From: Scalesia atractyloides
Taxonomy: Eukaryota > Streptophyta > Magnoliopsida > Asterales > Asteraceae
DNA: 64,000 nucleotides
Assembly: GCA_947069175.1 (NCBI GenBank)
Contig: CAMTDV010000030.1
Location: 94,235,916 to 94,299,915, forward strand
Direction: 5' to 3'
Shown here in pieces: positions 36,052 to 47,726 of the stretch. A program made the translations under genes and the position numbers. The notes beneath the pieces were generated by a model. The model did no database searches and was not told the origin of the DNA. It saw only the letters and a list, made by a program, of their open reading frames with translations. How positions within the stretch are numbered: position 1 is the stretch's first letter; each line of letters starts with the position of its first letter.

Positions 36052-36361
36052 ACTTTGACGAGAATACGGTGGATACGCCGATGGTACTTCCTATATATAA
36101 GTATTCTTGTCAAAGGATCAGAAGCATTATCTGGCGGTTATGAAAGGTTCCATGTGTAGACTGTTAGAGTAATTATTGTATATTATATATTATATATTGT
36201 TTTCAGTATATGCATTTGCCGAGGCCGCAGCTCCCTATCCATGAGGTTGAGTTTGATCCCCATTTTATTATGCGGTTGATCAGGGCGTGCCCGCACGATC
36301 GGCTCCGTTTGATTGAGCCTTGATCGGTTATTTCATTTTACATTTCAATACATGCAATACG
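36052..36361 (+). repeat. 3' internal hairpin repeats of the outer element, first part
   Basis: One long hairpin unit with arms at 36054-36066 (TTTGACGAGAATA) and 36102-36114 (TATTCTTGTCAAA), and one CGATCGGCTC hairpin near 36296. The inner element then interrupts the region; the array resumes at 45909. Confidence 0.75.
36357..36361. repeat. Target duplication of the inner element, left
   Basis: ATACG, identical to 45904-45908. Confidence 0.95.
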
Positions 36362-38990
36362 TGTAACATCCGTCAAAAACGGATTTACCAAACCCGCTCC
36401 GTTTATCAACCGAACAGTCAGTCAAAAATTTCGTTGCGAATTAAATGCCCAAAATATTTTTAAACGATCCGTAATCAATTGTTATACAAGAATATATAAT
36501 TAGTTTTTGAAAAACTGTCAAAAATCGCAAAATAAAAATATTATACCTCTGCCGGGTTTCGAACCCGGGTCTGTACCGAATCAGCAAACGGACTTAACAC
36601 ATACACACAAACCACTGCGCCACTTGCTTTGTTTGTTAAATAATGAAATCATTTAAATCATAAAGTAACGTTACGAATTCAAAACCGGCGCCCAAACAGT
36701 TCAGTCGTCGGAATCCCGGAAATCTCGCGAGTCTTAACTACAATTTACGTTATAACGTAAACCATTAACCAGACATCGGTTATAACCGATGTTTGAAGTC
36801 CGCGACCAAACCATAACCGCCGGAGTTTTTATGATTTACGAATCCAGTCCGAAATCAGACCAAATACATTTCGATTTTCCCCTATAAATTCACCCTCAAC
36901 CCATTGAAAACCTTTTCGCTCAAAACCACACTCTTTCTCGGCGAAAACTCCCTCGCCGGAACTTTTCTGTTTGTCGCCGGAAAACCGATTTCCTTATTTC
37001 TGAACCTCACTGAGCCCCTGAAGCTTATACCGGAGATACCCATACTTTTTCCAAGCTTTCCGGAGACTTGCTGCTGCAAGACACCTGACGCCGGAGTTGA
37101 TTGCTGTCGCCGGAGTTCTGCCGGAAAACAGAGGGTCCAGTCGGTATACCTCTTTCGCTTATTTTCTTTATCTTTTCACCTTTATCTTACCTTAATGGAC
37201 TGAAACACACTAATAAACTGATAAAAATCTTGAACCAGTCGATTTCCGATTTCTGGTTCTAACTGGATGAAGAAGACGATGTATTTCTGTATCATATAAG
37301 TATAATATAAATCAGGATATTACTCGGGTTAGACACACAGTCCAGCGGTGGACTGTGTGCACGTTAAACATGAAAAGGTCTCGAGTTCGATTCCCGTCTC
37401 ACACACGCTGCCTTAATAAAAATCATTTTTTTGTTAAACCGAACCGGAGTCGTCATTGGTATATGTTAAGTATATTGATAACCGGAATAATAACCAAGTT
37501 AGACACACAGTCCAGCGGTGGACTGTGTGTTTGTTTATATCACAGGTCTCGAGTTCGAGTCCGGTCTTCAGCACCGACTCGGACAATTATCTATTCTTTT
37601 TAAATAAGGCAGAAAAGGAAATAACTAATTTGTATTTAAGTATAATAAAAATCGAATTATATAACATGTTGAACACACAGTCCAGCGGTGGACTGTGTGT
37701 TAACTTAAGCCACAGGTCCCGGGTTCGAGACCTGTGGAGTGCACGACCGTTTCGCTTAAAATGTTTTTAAAATAAAATGAATTTCGGTTTAATCTAATTA
37801 ATATATATATATAATTAAAATCAGATATATAACGGGTTAGACACGTAGCTCAGTTGGTAGAGCTGCGTGCACGCGTGCGGGAGGTCTCGGGTTCGAGCCT
37901 CACTCAGCGCACTTGTATTCCGAATTGAACCGGTCAACGGTCAGGTCAAACGGTCAACGGTCAGAAAAAAATCAATTTTTTTATTATTTTTTATATAATT
38001 ATTTTAATTAAAAATCAATTAAAAATACTTAAAAATAACATTTTTAAGGTTAGAAAATAGCCTCAAACTCACAAAAATACACCCAACAATCCTACTAAAA
38101 TAGTATAATAAAATCCGTTTACTTACCAAACCATAATGCGATTTATCTAGGTTAAATCTCACTCGTGGTTAAAACCACTTCGCGTGCATTCAACATCATC
38201 AACCGAACGCACCCACTGTGAGTGAATCTTACAACTCCCCCTTTTAAATTACACGTTTTGGGGTGTGTCATGTGTTATGAAAATAATTAATTTATTTATT
38301 TAAACTTGTGCCATACCACATCATGACCTAAACTTAGATTGTTTTTATTGTTGTGATTTACTTATTTCCTTTTGTCAATTATATGAAACTCATACATTAA
38401 GCCCATCAGTTCCTCGTGGGAGACGAGTAGAACATCGCGTGCTTCAAATCAAATTCATTATTGTTCATGTGTGTATCGTTGAGTTTATATTGTTTGTAGT
38501 TGTGTCATTCATATTATCATGTTTATGCAATTCATTCATCAGGCCCCTCAGTTCCTCGTGAGAGACGAGTTGAGCATCGCGTGCCTCTATTTATTCCATT
38601 ATTGTTCATGAGTGTTCCATTTAATATCTTATGATTGTTGATTAAGTTACATCTAATTTTACTCATGTTTGGTTGTGCACATATTTCATAATCAATTTAA
38701 ATAAATTTGTTCAAATGTTTTCCATAGGATTCACTCGCCAACATTATGTTGATCAAAAAACCCTTTTACACATGATACAGGTGTACAGGTTGAAGCAAGG
38801 AAAACATAGGATATGCCTTAGAAGAGAACAAAGAAGTTTAGATTGTTAGTTAGATCATGTTGTAACATTTATTGTAATTTTCCATTTAATTTGTATTAAT
38901 GAATATGAAACACATAATAAATGTCATGAGCTTTGATGATAACCCAATCATGCCCCGATCACCTTTTCCGCTGCGGGTCGGGGTGTGACA
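36362..38990 (+). repeat. Inner element 5' LTR
   Basis: 2629 bases. It differs from the outer LTRs much more in the first 1.4 kb than in the last 0.9 kb. It keeps a TATA-like CTATAAATTC near 36883. Confidence 0.95.
36546..37912. other. Array of five tRNA-like modules in the inner 5' LTR
   Basis: Module a (minus) 36546-36625; b 37328-37412 with hairpin 37334-37359; c 37498-37577 with hairpin 37504-37529; d 37669-37745 with hairpin 37674-37699 and T-arm stem 37710-37737; e 37836-37912 with exact A and B boxes. All stems are unchanged although the DNA between modules differs from the outer LTR. Confidence 0.75.
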
Positions 38991-38993
38991 GAT

Positions 38994-39006
38994 TGGTATC
39001 AGAGCC
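38994..39006 (+). promoter_or_regulatory. Primer-binding site of the inner element
   Basis: TGGTATCAGAGCC, same spacing from the LTR as in the other copies. Confidence 0.95.
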
Positions 39007-39785
39007 ATGACTATAGGGATATAGGATAGGTTATTAGACCCTTAGAGCCTATACTATAGTCTGCCTAAATTTTAATTGATTAGGTGGTTACATACAAACT
39101 TGTGATATTTATTTGTTTCATATTTGTTTACATTTACAGTCAAACACACATGCTTGTATACAATATCATTATGCATATATACATATTCATTATACATATA
39201 TCGATGTTCATGTATTCAATTTATTTTCATACTCTCATTATCCAAAGATTTTGTGCAATTTTCAAATCTCATCAAAGTAAGTTCTGCGACGGACATGTAG
39301 TAACTGGAAGGGTACAAGTACCGGTAGTCGGAACGTCCTGTCTAGGCTGGCATTCGTATAAATCCAATATAACGGACCAGTTTGCCTACCTAGGGACCAA
39401 CGATGAGAGTACGAAGGACCTATTAGGCCAAAGCATGCCACACCAAACGTCGTTCGAACTAACCTACTTTGAGGTGTCACCGTGTCTACACCTGGACACA
39501 TTCCGAACATCACACGTTGTATACATATTTCTCGATTTTCTCCGGGTTTTTGTGTACGCAACCAGGCAGAAACCGTGCAAACCATATGAAAAACCGGTAT
39601 TCATGGGGGCCCACATGATTACACAGGTAAAGTATGGCGGCATGAAGGGCCTAACAGCGAGCAAAGCCCAAGACATCCTATGGATGTAGTATTTTTCTAT
39701 AATTATTTTATGAATGTTCATTCTTGAATGCGACCCATGATCTCAAAAGCATCCAACTCATACTCTTGTCATGTATTCCTTGTAG
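39007..39785 (+). other. Leader of the inner element
   Basis: Almost identical to 33831-34607. One-base indels make a 201-codon frame here (39084-39689) that is closed in the outer copy, which argues against a leader protein. Confidence 0.6.
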
Positions 39786-41171
39786 ATGTCTTCTAACCTC
39801 GCCCGTAGGAAGACGAGAGCAAGAAAAGCCCGCGAACGCATGGCCGCCTTAATCGCTCAACAAATGGCTGCCGTAATACCCAACATTGTAATCCAAATTC
39901 AACAAGCACTTACCGATAATCCTGTCAATCAAGCAAACCAAAACATTTTCAACTCTCCCCCAAATACCACTAAATGCACCTACAAGCATTTCAAATCATG
40001 CGACCCTCCGAAATACAAAGGTACTGAAGGCGTCACCGCTCTCCTCCATTGGTTTGAAGAAATGGAGAACACATTTCTAAATTGCGATTGCCCTGACGAT
40101 CGCAAAGTGCGATATGCTACCGGTCGATTATATGGGATAGCACTTACTTGGTGGAACACAGAGAAGGCCAAACGAGGTGTTGAAGATGCTATGACCTTAA
40201 CATGGAACGAATTGAAGGAAATCATGACCAGACGATTTTGCCCAAGGAGCGAAATCAAGAAATTAGAAGATGAATTTTATTCGTTAAATCAAAAGGAAGG
40301 CGACCACATCACCTACAACAAAAGATTCCTTGAATTACATCAAATGGTTCCCAACATGTTTACTCCCCTCTACCGTTTGATCGAGCACTACATTCGTGGT
40401 CTTCCGTCAAAGATTCAAGACCCTGTAATAAGTACCAAGCCTGCAACTTTGGAAGCAGCAATGGAGCTAGCAACAGAGCTCACCGAGAACCGAATCCGAA
40501 ACAAAGACTTCAAGGAGGAGAAGAAGAAGGATAAAGAATCGACTGAAACCTCCGACTCCACCCAAACCGAATCCCCTTCTCAACCCAATCCTAAGAGAAG
40601 AAGAGTCGGGCGACTTTTCGCTGCTACTCAACGAAATCAACCAGTTTTACACGCCATACCCATCCGAGCTATCCCAATCACCCAAGTGGCACCCAACTCA
40701 GCTTACCCAAATAAGAAACCATATCTTGGACCTCACCCTCGATGCAACAACTGTTTTTATCACCATCCCCATACCCTACCTTGTCGTCTATGTGCAACTT
40801 GTGGACGCTATGGTCATTTGAGCAATGTTTGTCGCACCTTTCAAGACCAAACCTTTTCCCCTACTCAAAACATGGCCCAAACTTATCACCAACCCCAATA
40901 CCCCATGTTCCCATATGCGCGAGCCAGTTTCAATTGTGGCGATCCTACCCACTTTAGAAACACATGCCCTCAATTGGTTAACGTTATTAACACTCAAGCC
41001 CAATCAAACCCAGTTAACCAAGTAAACCAAGAAAACCCAACCACTATGCCACCAGCAAGAGGAAGAGTCTTCAATATCAACGCCAATCCTGTCGAAGATA
41101 ATGACGGCTCAAACGAAGATACTCAACTTGTCCTCTTCGCCGAAGATCCAGATTCAACTCCTATCGTTTAG
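39786..41171 (+). CDS. Retrotransposon Gag, inner element, 461 residues
   Basis: Same length and layout as the outer Gag and by eye about 97 per cent identical. The second zinc knuckle reads SFNCGDPTHFRNTC: its first metal-binding Cys is Ser, which should weaken zinc and RNA binding. The first knuckle is intact. The frame is otherwise open. Confidence 0.95.
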   Translation: MSSNLARRKTRARKARERMAALIAQQMAAVIPNIVIQIQQALTDNPVNQANQNIFNSPPNTTKCTYKHFKSCDPPKYKGTEGVTALLHWFEEMENTFLNCDCPDDRKVRYATGRLYGIALTWWNTEKAKRGVEDAMTLTWNELKEIMTRRFCPRSEIKKLEDEFYSLNQKEGDHITYNKRFLELHQMVPNMFTPLYRLIEHYIRGLPSKIQDPVISTKPATLEAAMELATELTENRIRNKDFKEEKKKDKESTETSDSTQTESPSQPNPKRRRVGRLFAATQRNQPVLHAIPIRAIPITQVAPNSAYPNKKPYLGPHPRCNNCFYHHPHTLPCRLCATCGRYGHLSNVCRTFQDQTFSPTQNMAQTYHQPQYPMFPYARASFNCGDPTHFRNTCPQLVNVINTQAQSNPVNQVNQENPTTMPPARGRVFNINANPVEDNDGSNEDTQLVLFAEDPDSTPIV

Positions 41172-43272
41172 TTTTATGTTTTTCCATGTGTAGACTGTTA
41201 GAGAAATTATTGGATATTATATATTATATATTGTTTTCAGTATATGCTTTTGCCGAGGCCGTGGCTCCCCATCCATCGAGGTTGAGTTGGATCCCCATTT
41301 TATTATGTGGTTGATCTTGGCGTGCCCGCACGATCGGCTCCGTTGTTTGAGCCTTGATCGGTTATTTCATTTTACATTTCAATACATGCAATACGTTCGG
41401 CTCCGTTTGATTGAGCCTTGAGCGCATATTTCAATTTACATTCCAGTTCATGCAATACGTTCGGCTCCGTTTGATTGAGCCTTGAGCGCACATTTCAATT
41501 TACATTTCCAGTTCATGCAATACGTTCGGCTCCGTTTGATTGAGCCTTGAGCGCACAGACAATTTCATTATCAGTATCTTGTGGTTGTGGTGTTTGTAGT
41601 AGAGTCGCATCGAACTAACCATAATTTGCGGATAAAGTCAATGAAAATTTGACAAGGATATGGTGGATACGCCGATGGTACTTCCTATATATAAGTATTC
41701 TTGTCAAATGATCGGAGGCATTATCAGGCGGTTATGAGAGGTTCCATGCATAGGCTGATTGTGTGATGGTTGTTTAGATTAAGTTGTTCAATTTCAGTAC
41801 ATTCAATACGTTCGGCTCCGTTTGATTGAGCCTTGAGCGCACATACAATTTCATTCAATACGTTCGGCTCCGTTTGATTGAGCCTTGAGCGCACATACAA
41901 TTTCATTCAATACGTTCGGCTCCGTTTGATTGAGCCTTGAGCGCACAGACAATTTCATTATCAGTATCTTGTGGTTGTGGTGTTTGTAGTAGAGTCGCAT
42001 CGAACTAACCATAACTTGCGGATAAAGTCAATGAAAATTTGACAAGGATATGGTGGATACGCCGCTGGTACTTCCTATATATAAGTATTCTTGTCAAATG
42101 ATCAGAGGCATTATCAGGCGGTTATGAGAGGTTCCATGCATAGGCTGTTTGTGTGGTTAAGTTATTCATTTTCAGTACATGCAATACGCTCGGCTCCGTC
42201 TGATTGAGCCTTGAGCACACAATTTCAATTTCAGTACATTCAATACGTTCGGCTCCGTTTGATTGAGCCTTGAGCGCACATCCATTTCATTTTCAGTACA
42301 TGCAATACGATCGGCTCCGTTCGATTGAGCCTTGATCGCACAGATATGTTTCATTTCAGTATTTTATGTTTGTTGTATTGGTTGTAGAGTTATAGGACTA
42401 ATCATAATTCACTGATAAAACCAATGAAAATTTGACAAGAATATGGTGGATACGCCGCTGGTACTTCCTATATATAAGTATTCTTGTCAAAGGATCAGAG
42501 GCATTATCGGACGGTTATGAGAAGTTCTATGTAGGATTTATTAGATTCTTGGTAACCAATCATAACTTGTGGATAAAACTAATGAAAATTTGGCAAGAAT
42601 ATGGTGGATACGCCGCTGGTACTTCCTATATATAAGTATTCTTGCCAAAGGATCAGAGGCATTATCAGGCGGTTATGAGAAGTTCCATGTAGGATTTAGT
42701 ATTGCCTTGGTTGGAATTTGTGTTACATTTACATCATCATGCTATTTAAAGAGATTGGATTGTGATCCATTTCTACATAAACTAACCTCTCCATCATAAC
42801 AAACGAGAGAGGAACTTCCATCATTCAAACATATATGCTATCAGAATGTGGATTCAAATATTTGCTGTTGTGTTTATTCATGTTCAAATATTTGCTGATG
42901 TGTTTATTCATGTTCGAATATGAGCTGTTGTGTGTGTACCTATGTTCAAATATCAGCTGTTGTGTTTTTATTTATGTTCCATATAGGTTGTAGTGTTAGA
43001 AGTTTTGCCTTAGGATATAACCATACTTTCCCAAACGTATCTAAACTCTTATGCATGATATCACTTTTAGCAAATCATTTCTGCTTATCAATACTTATAC
43101 AGTAGGCAACAAAAAGCGATTCCTGAATAGGGTACTTAACCCTTACAAGGAACGTTACCGCCTCGAACAAAAACTTAAGCCCTTATTTTGTTAAGCATAC
43201 AACTGTCAAACAAAACATCATCATTCTTTTAGTCAAATATATCACAATTTAAATTTCGGGACGAAATTTCTA
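41172..43272 (+). repeat. 3' internal region of the inner element: two families of hairpin repeats
   Basis: Long hairpins pair TTTGACAAGRATA with TATTCTTGTCAAA about 35 bases apart: 41648/41696, 42038/42086, 42431/42479. The fourth, 42589/42637, has TTTGGCAAGAATA with TATTCTTGCCAAA, a change on both sides that keeps pairing. Around ten short hairpins of the CGGCTC..GAGCC type (for example 41395, 41459, 41522, 41812, 42187, 42307) are spaced between them. Small frames here (42432-42635, 42569-42799) follow the repeats and are not genes. 42800-43250 is plain AT-rich DNA. Confidence 0.8.
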
Positions 43273-43287
43273 AAAAGCAGGGGATAC
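43273..43287 (+). promoter_or_regulatory. Polypurine tract of the inner element
   Basis: AAAGCAGGGGATAC lies directly before the 3' LTR and follows TTTCGGGACGAAATTT, a sequence commonly seen before the polypurine tract of plant Ty3/gypsy elements. Confidence 0.8.
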
Positions 43288-45903
43288 TGTAACATCCGTC
43301 AAAAACGGATTTACCAAACCCGCTCCGTTTATCAACCGAACAGTCAGTCAAAAATTTCGTTGCGAATTAAATGCCCAAAATATTTTTAAACGATCCGTAA
43401 TCAATTATTATACAAGAATATATAATTAGTTTTTGAAAAACTGTCAAAAATCGCAAAATAAAAATATTATACCTCTGCCGGTTTCGAACCCGGGTCTGTA
43501 CCGAATCAGCAAACGGACTTAACACATACACAGAAACCACTGCGCCACTTGCTTTGTTTGTTAAATAATGAAATCATTTAAATCATAAAGTAACGTTACG
43601 AATTCAAAACCGGCGCCCAAACAGTTCAGTCGTCGGAATCCTGGAAATCTCGCGAGTCTTAACTACAATTTACGTTATAACGTAAACCATTAACCAGACA
43701 TCGGTTATAACCGATGTTTGAAGTCCGCGACCAAACCATAACCGCCGGAGTTTTTATGATTTACGAATCCAGTCCGAAATCAGACCAAATACATTTCGAT
43801 TTTCCCCTATAAATTCACCCTCAACCCATTGAAAACCTTTTCGCTCAAAACCACACTCTTTCTCGGCGAAAACTCCCTCGCCGGAACTTTTCTGTTTGTC
43901 GCCGGAAAACCGATTTCCTTATTTCTGAACCTCACTGAGCCCCTGAAGCTTATACCGGAGATACCCATACTTTTTCCAAGCTTTCCGGAGACTTGCTGCT
44001 GCAAGACACCTGACGCCGGAGTTGATTGCTGTCGCCGGAGTTCTGCCGGAAAACAGAGGGTCCAGTCGGTATACCTCTTTCGCTTATTTTCTTTATCTTT
44101 TCACCTTTATCTTACCTTAATGGACTGAAACACACTAATAAACTGATAAAAATCTTGAACCAGTCGATTTCCGATTTCTGGTTCTAACTGGATGAAGAAG
44201 ACGATGTATTTCTGTATCATATAAGTATAATATAAATCAGGATATTACTCGGGTTAGACACACAGTCCAGCGGTGGACTGTGTGCACGTTAAACATGAAA
44301 AGGTCTCGAGTTCGATTCCCGTCTCACACACGCTGCCTTAATAAAAATCATTTTTTGTTAAACCGAACCGGTGTCGTCATTGGTATATGTTAAGTATATT
44401 GATAACCGGAATAATAACCAAGTTAGACACACAGTCCAGCGGTGGACTGTGTGTTTGTTTATATCACAGGTCTCGAGTTCGAGTCCGGTCTTCAGCACCG
44501 ACTCGGACAATTATCTATTCTTTTTAAATAAGGCAGAAAAGGAAATAACTAATTTGTATTTAAGTATAATAAAAATCGAATTATATAACATGTTGAACAC
44601 ACAGTCCAGCGGTGGACTGTGTGTTAACTTAAGCCACAGGTCCCGGGTTCGAGACCTGTGGAGTGCACGACCGTTTCGCTTAAAATGTTTTTAAAATAAA
44701 ATGAATTTCGGTTTAATCTAATTAATATATATATATAATTAAAATCAGATATATAACGGGTTAGACACGTAGCTCAGTTGGTAGAGCTGCGTGCACGCGT
44801 GCGGGAGGTCTCGGGTTCGAGCCTCACTCAGCGCACTTGTATTCCGAATTGAACCGGTCAACGGTCAGGTCAAACGGTCAACGGTCAGAAAAAAATCAAA
44901 TTTTTTATTATTTTTTATTTAATTATTTTAATTAAAAATACTTAAAAATAACATTTTTAAGGTTAGAAAATAGCCTCAAACTCACAAAAATACACCCAAC
45001 AATCCTACTAAAATAGTATAATAAAATCCGTTTACTTACCAAACCATAATGCGATTTATCTAGGTTAAATCTCACTCGTGGTTAAAACCACTTCGCGTGC
45101 ATTCAACATCATCAACCGAACGCACCCACTGTGAGTGAATCTTAAAACTCCCCCTTTTAAATTACACGTTTTGAGGTGTGTCATGTGTTATGAAAATAAT
45201 TAATTTAGTTATTTAAACTTGTGACATACCACATCATGACCTAAACTTAGATTGTTTTTATTGTTGTGATTTACTTATTTCCTTTTGTCAATTATATGAA
45301 ACTCATACATTAAGCCCATCAGTTCCTCGTGGGAGACGAGTAGAACATCGCGTGCTTCAAATCAAATTCATTATTGTTCATGTGTGTATCGTTGAGTTTA
45401 TATTGTTTGTAGTTGTGTCATTCATATTATCATGTTTATGCAATTCATTCATCAGGCCCCTCAGTTCCTCGTGAGAGACGAGTTGAGCATCGCGTGCCTC
45501 TATTTATTCCATTATTGTTCATGAGTGTTCCATTTAATATCTTATGATTGTTGATTAAGTTACATCTAATTTTACTCATGTTTGGTTGTGCACATATTTC
45601 ATAATCAATTTAAATAAATTTGTTCAAATGTTTTCCATAGGATTCACTCGCCAACATTATGTTGATCCAAAAACCCTTTTACACATGATACAGGTGTACA
45701 GGTTGAAGCAAGGAAAACATAGGATATGCCTTAGAAGAGAACAAAGAAGTTTAGATTGTTAGTTAGATCATGTTGTAACATTTATTGTAATTTTCCATTT
45801 AATTTGTATTAATGAATATGAAACACATAATAAATGTCATGAGCTTTGATGATAACCCAATCATGCCCCGATCACCTTTTCCGCAGCGGGTCGGGGTGTG
45901 ACA
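43288..45903 (+). repeat. Inner element 3' LTR
   Basis: 2616 bases. tRNA-like modules: a 43472-43550 (one base lost from the T arm), b 44252-44337, c 44421-44501, d 44592-44668, e 44760-44836, with the 11 bp hairpins at 44259, 44428 and 44598. About ten bases are missing near 44930. Confidence 0.95.
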
Positions 45904-45908
45904 ATACG
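45904..45908. repeat. Target duplication of the inner element, right
   Basis: ATACG. Confidence 0.95.
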
Positions 45909-47710
45909 TTCGGCTCCGTTTGATTGAGCCTTGAGGGCATATTTCAATTTACATTTCCAGTTCATGCAATACGTTCGGCTCCGTTTGATTGAGCCTTGAG
46001 CGCACATTTCAATTTACATTTCCAGTTCATGCAATACGTTCGGCTCCGTTTGATTGAGCCTTGAGCGCACAGACAATTTCATTATCAGTATCTTGTGGTT
46101 GTGGTGTTTGTAGTAGAGTCGCATCGAACTAACCATAACTTGCGGATAAAGTTAATGAAAATTTGACAAGGATATGGTGGATACGCCGCTGGTACTTCCT
46201 ATATATAAGTATTCTTGTCAAATGATCGGAGGCATTATCAGGCGGTTATGAGAGGTTCCATGCATAGGCTGATTGTGTGATGGTTGTTTAGATTAAGTTG
46301 TTCAATTTCAGTACATTCAATACGTTCGGCTCCGTTTGATTGAGCCTTGAGCGCACATACAATTTCATTTTCAGTACATTCAATATGTTCGGCTCCGTTT
46401 GATTGAGCCTTGAGTGCACATACAATTTCATTATCAGTATCTTGTGGTTGTTGTGTTTGTTGTAGAGTCGCATAGAACTAATCATAACTTACGGATAAAG
46501 TCAATGGGAATTTGACAAGAATACGGTGGATACGCCGCTGGTACTTCCTATATATAAGTATTCTTGTCAAATGATCGGAGGCATTATCAGGCGGTTATGA
46601 GAGGTTCCATGCATAGGCTGTTTGTGTGGTTAAGTTATTCATTTTCAGTACATGCAATACGCTCGGCTCCGTTTGATTGAGCCTTGAGCACACAGACAAT
46701 TTCAATTTCAGTACATTCAATACGTTCGGCTCCGTTTGATTGAGCCTTGAGCGCACATCCATTTCATTTTCAGTACATGCAATACGATCGGCTCCGTTCG
46801 ATTGAGCCTTGATCGCACAGATATATTTCATTTCAGTATTTTATGTTTGTTGTATTGGTTGTAGAGTTATAGGACTAATCATAATTCACTGATAAAACCA
46901 ATGAAAATTTGACAAGAATATGGTGGATACGCCGCTGGTACTTCCTATATATAAGTATTCTTGTCAAAGGATCAGAGGCATTATCGGACGGTTATGAGAA
47001 GTTCTATGTAGGATTTATTAGTTTCTTGGTAACCAATCATAACTTGTGGATAAAACTAATGAAAATTTGGCAAGAATATGGTGGATACGCCGCTGGTACT
47101 TCCTATATATAAGTATTCTTGCCAAAGGATCAGAGGCATTATCAGGCGGTTATTAGAAGTTCCATGTAGGATTTAGTATTGCCTTGGTTGGAATTTATAT
47201 CATCTTGCTATTTAAAAAGATTTGATTGTGTTCCATTTCTACATAAACTAATCTCTCCATCATAACAAACGAGAGAGGAACTTCCACCATTCAAACATAT
47301 ATGCAATCAGAATGTGGATTCAAATATTTGCTGTTGTGTTTATTCATGATCGAATATTAGCTGTGGTGTTTATTTATGTTCAAATATCAGCTGTTGTGTT
47401 TTTATTTATGTTCCATGTGGGTTGTAGTGTTAGAAGTTTTGCCTTAGGATATAACCATACTTTCCCAAATGTATCTAAAACTCTTATGCATGATATCTTT
47501 TTTAGCGAATCATTCATGTTTATCAATACTCATACAGTAGGCAACAAAAAGCGGTTCCTGTAATAGGGTACTTAACCCTTACAAGGAACGTTACCGCCTC
47601 GAACAGAAAACTTAAACCCTTACTTTTTCTAAAGCAAGCAACTGTCAAGCTAAACATCATCATTCTTTTAGTCAAATATATCACAATTTAAATTTCGGGA
47701 CGAAATTTCT
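45909..47710 (+). repeat. 3' internal hairpin repeats of the outer element, second part
   Basis: Long hairpins at 46162/46210, 46511/46559, 46908/46956 and 47066/47114; the last again has the paired GGCAAG/CTTGCC change. Short CGGCTC..GAGCC hairpins occur near 45910, 45974, 46036, 46322, 46386, 46660, 46727 and 46788. No coding sequence is supported. Confidence 0.8.
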
Positions 47711-47726
47711 AAAAAGCAGGGGATAC
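47711..47726 (+). promoter_or_regulatory. Polypurine tract of the outer element
   Basis: AAAAAGCAGGGGATAC directly before the 3' LTR. Confidence 0.8.

Larger units (their letters stand above)
36362..45903 (+). mobile_element. Inner gag-only LTR retrotransposon nested in the outer one
   Basis: 9542 bases: LTRs 36362-38990 and 43288-45903, primer site 38994, gag 39786-41171, polypurine tract 43273, target duplication ATACG. It has the same design as the outer copy and no pol. By eye its two LTRs differ at about a dozen positions plus three small indels, so it is also young. It must be younger than the outer insertion because it lies within it. Confidence 0.95.

Noticed and set aside
42432..42799. 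Short frames in the 3' hairpin array
   Set aside because: They repeat with the array unit and have no family similarity.
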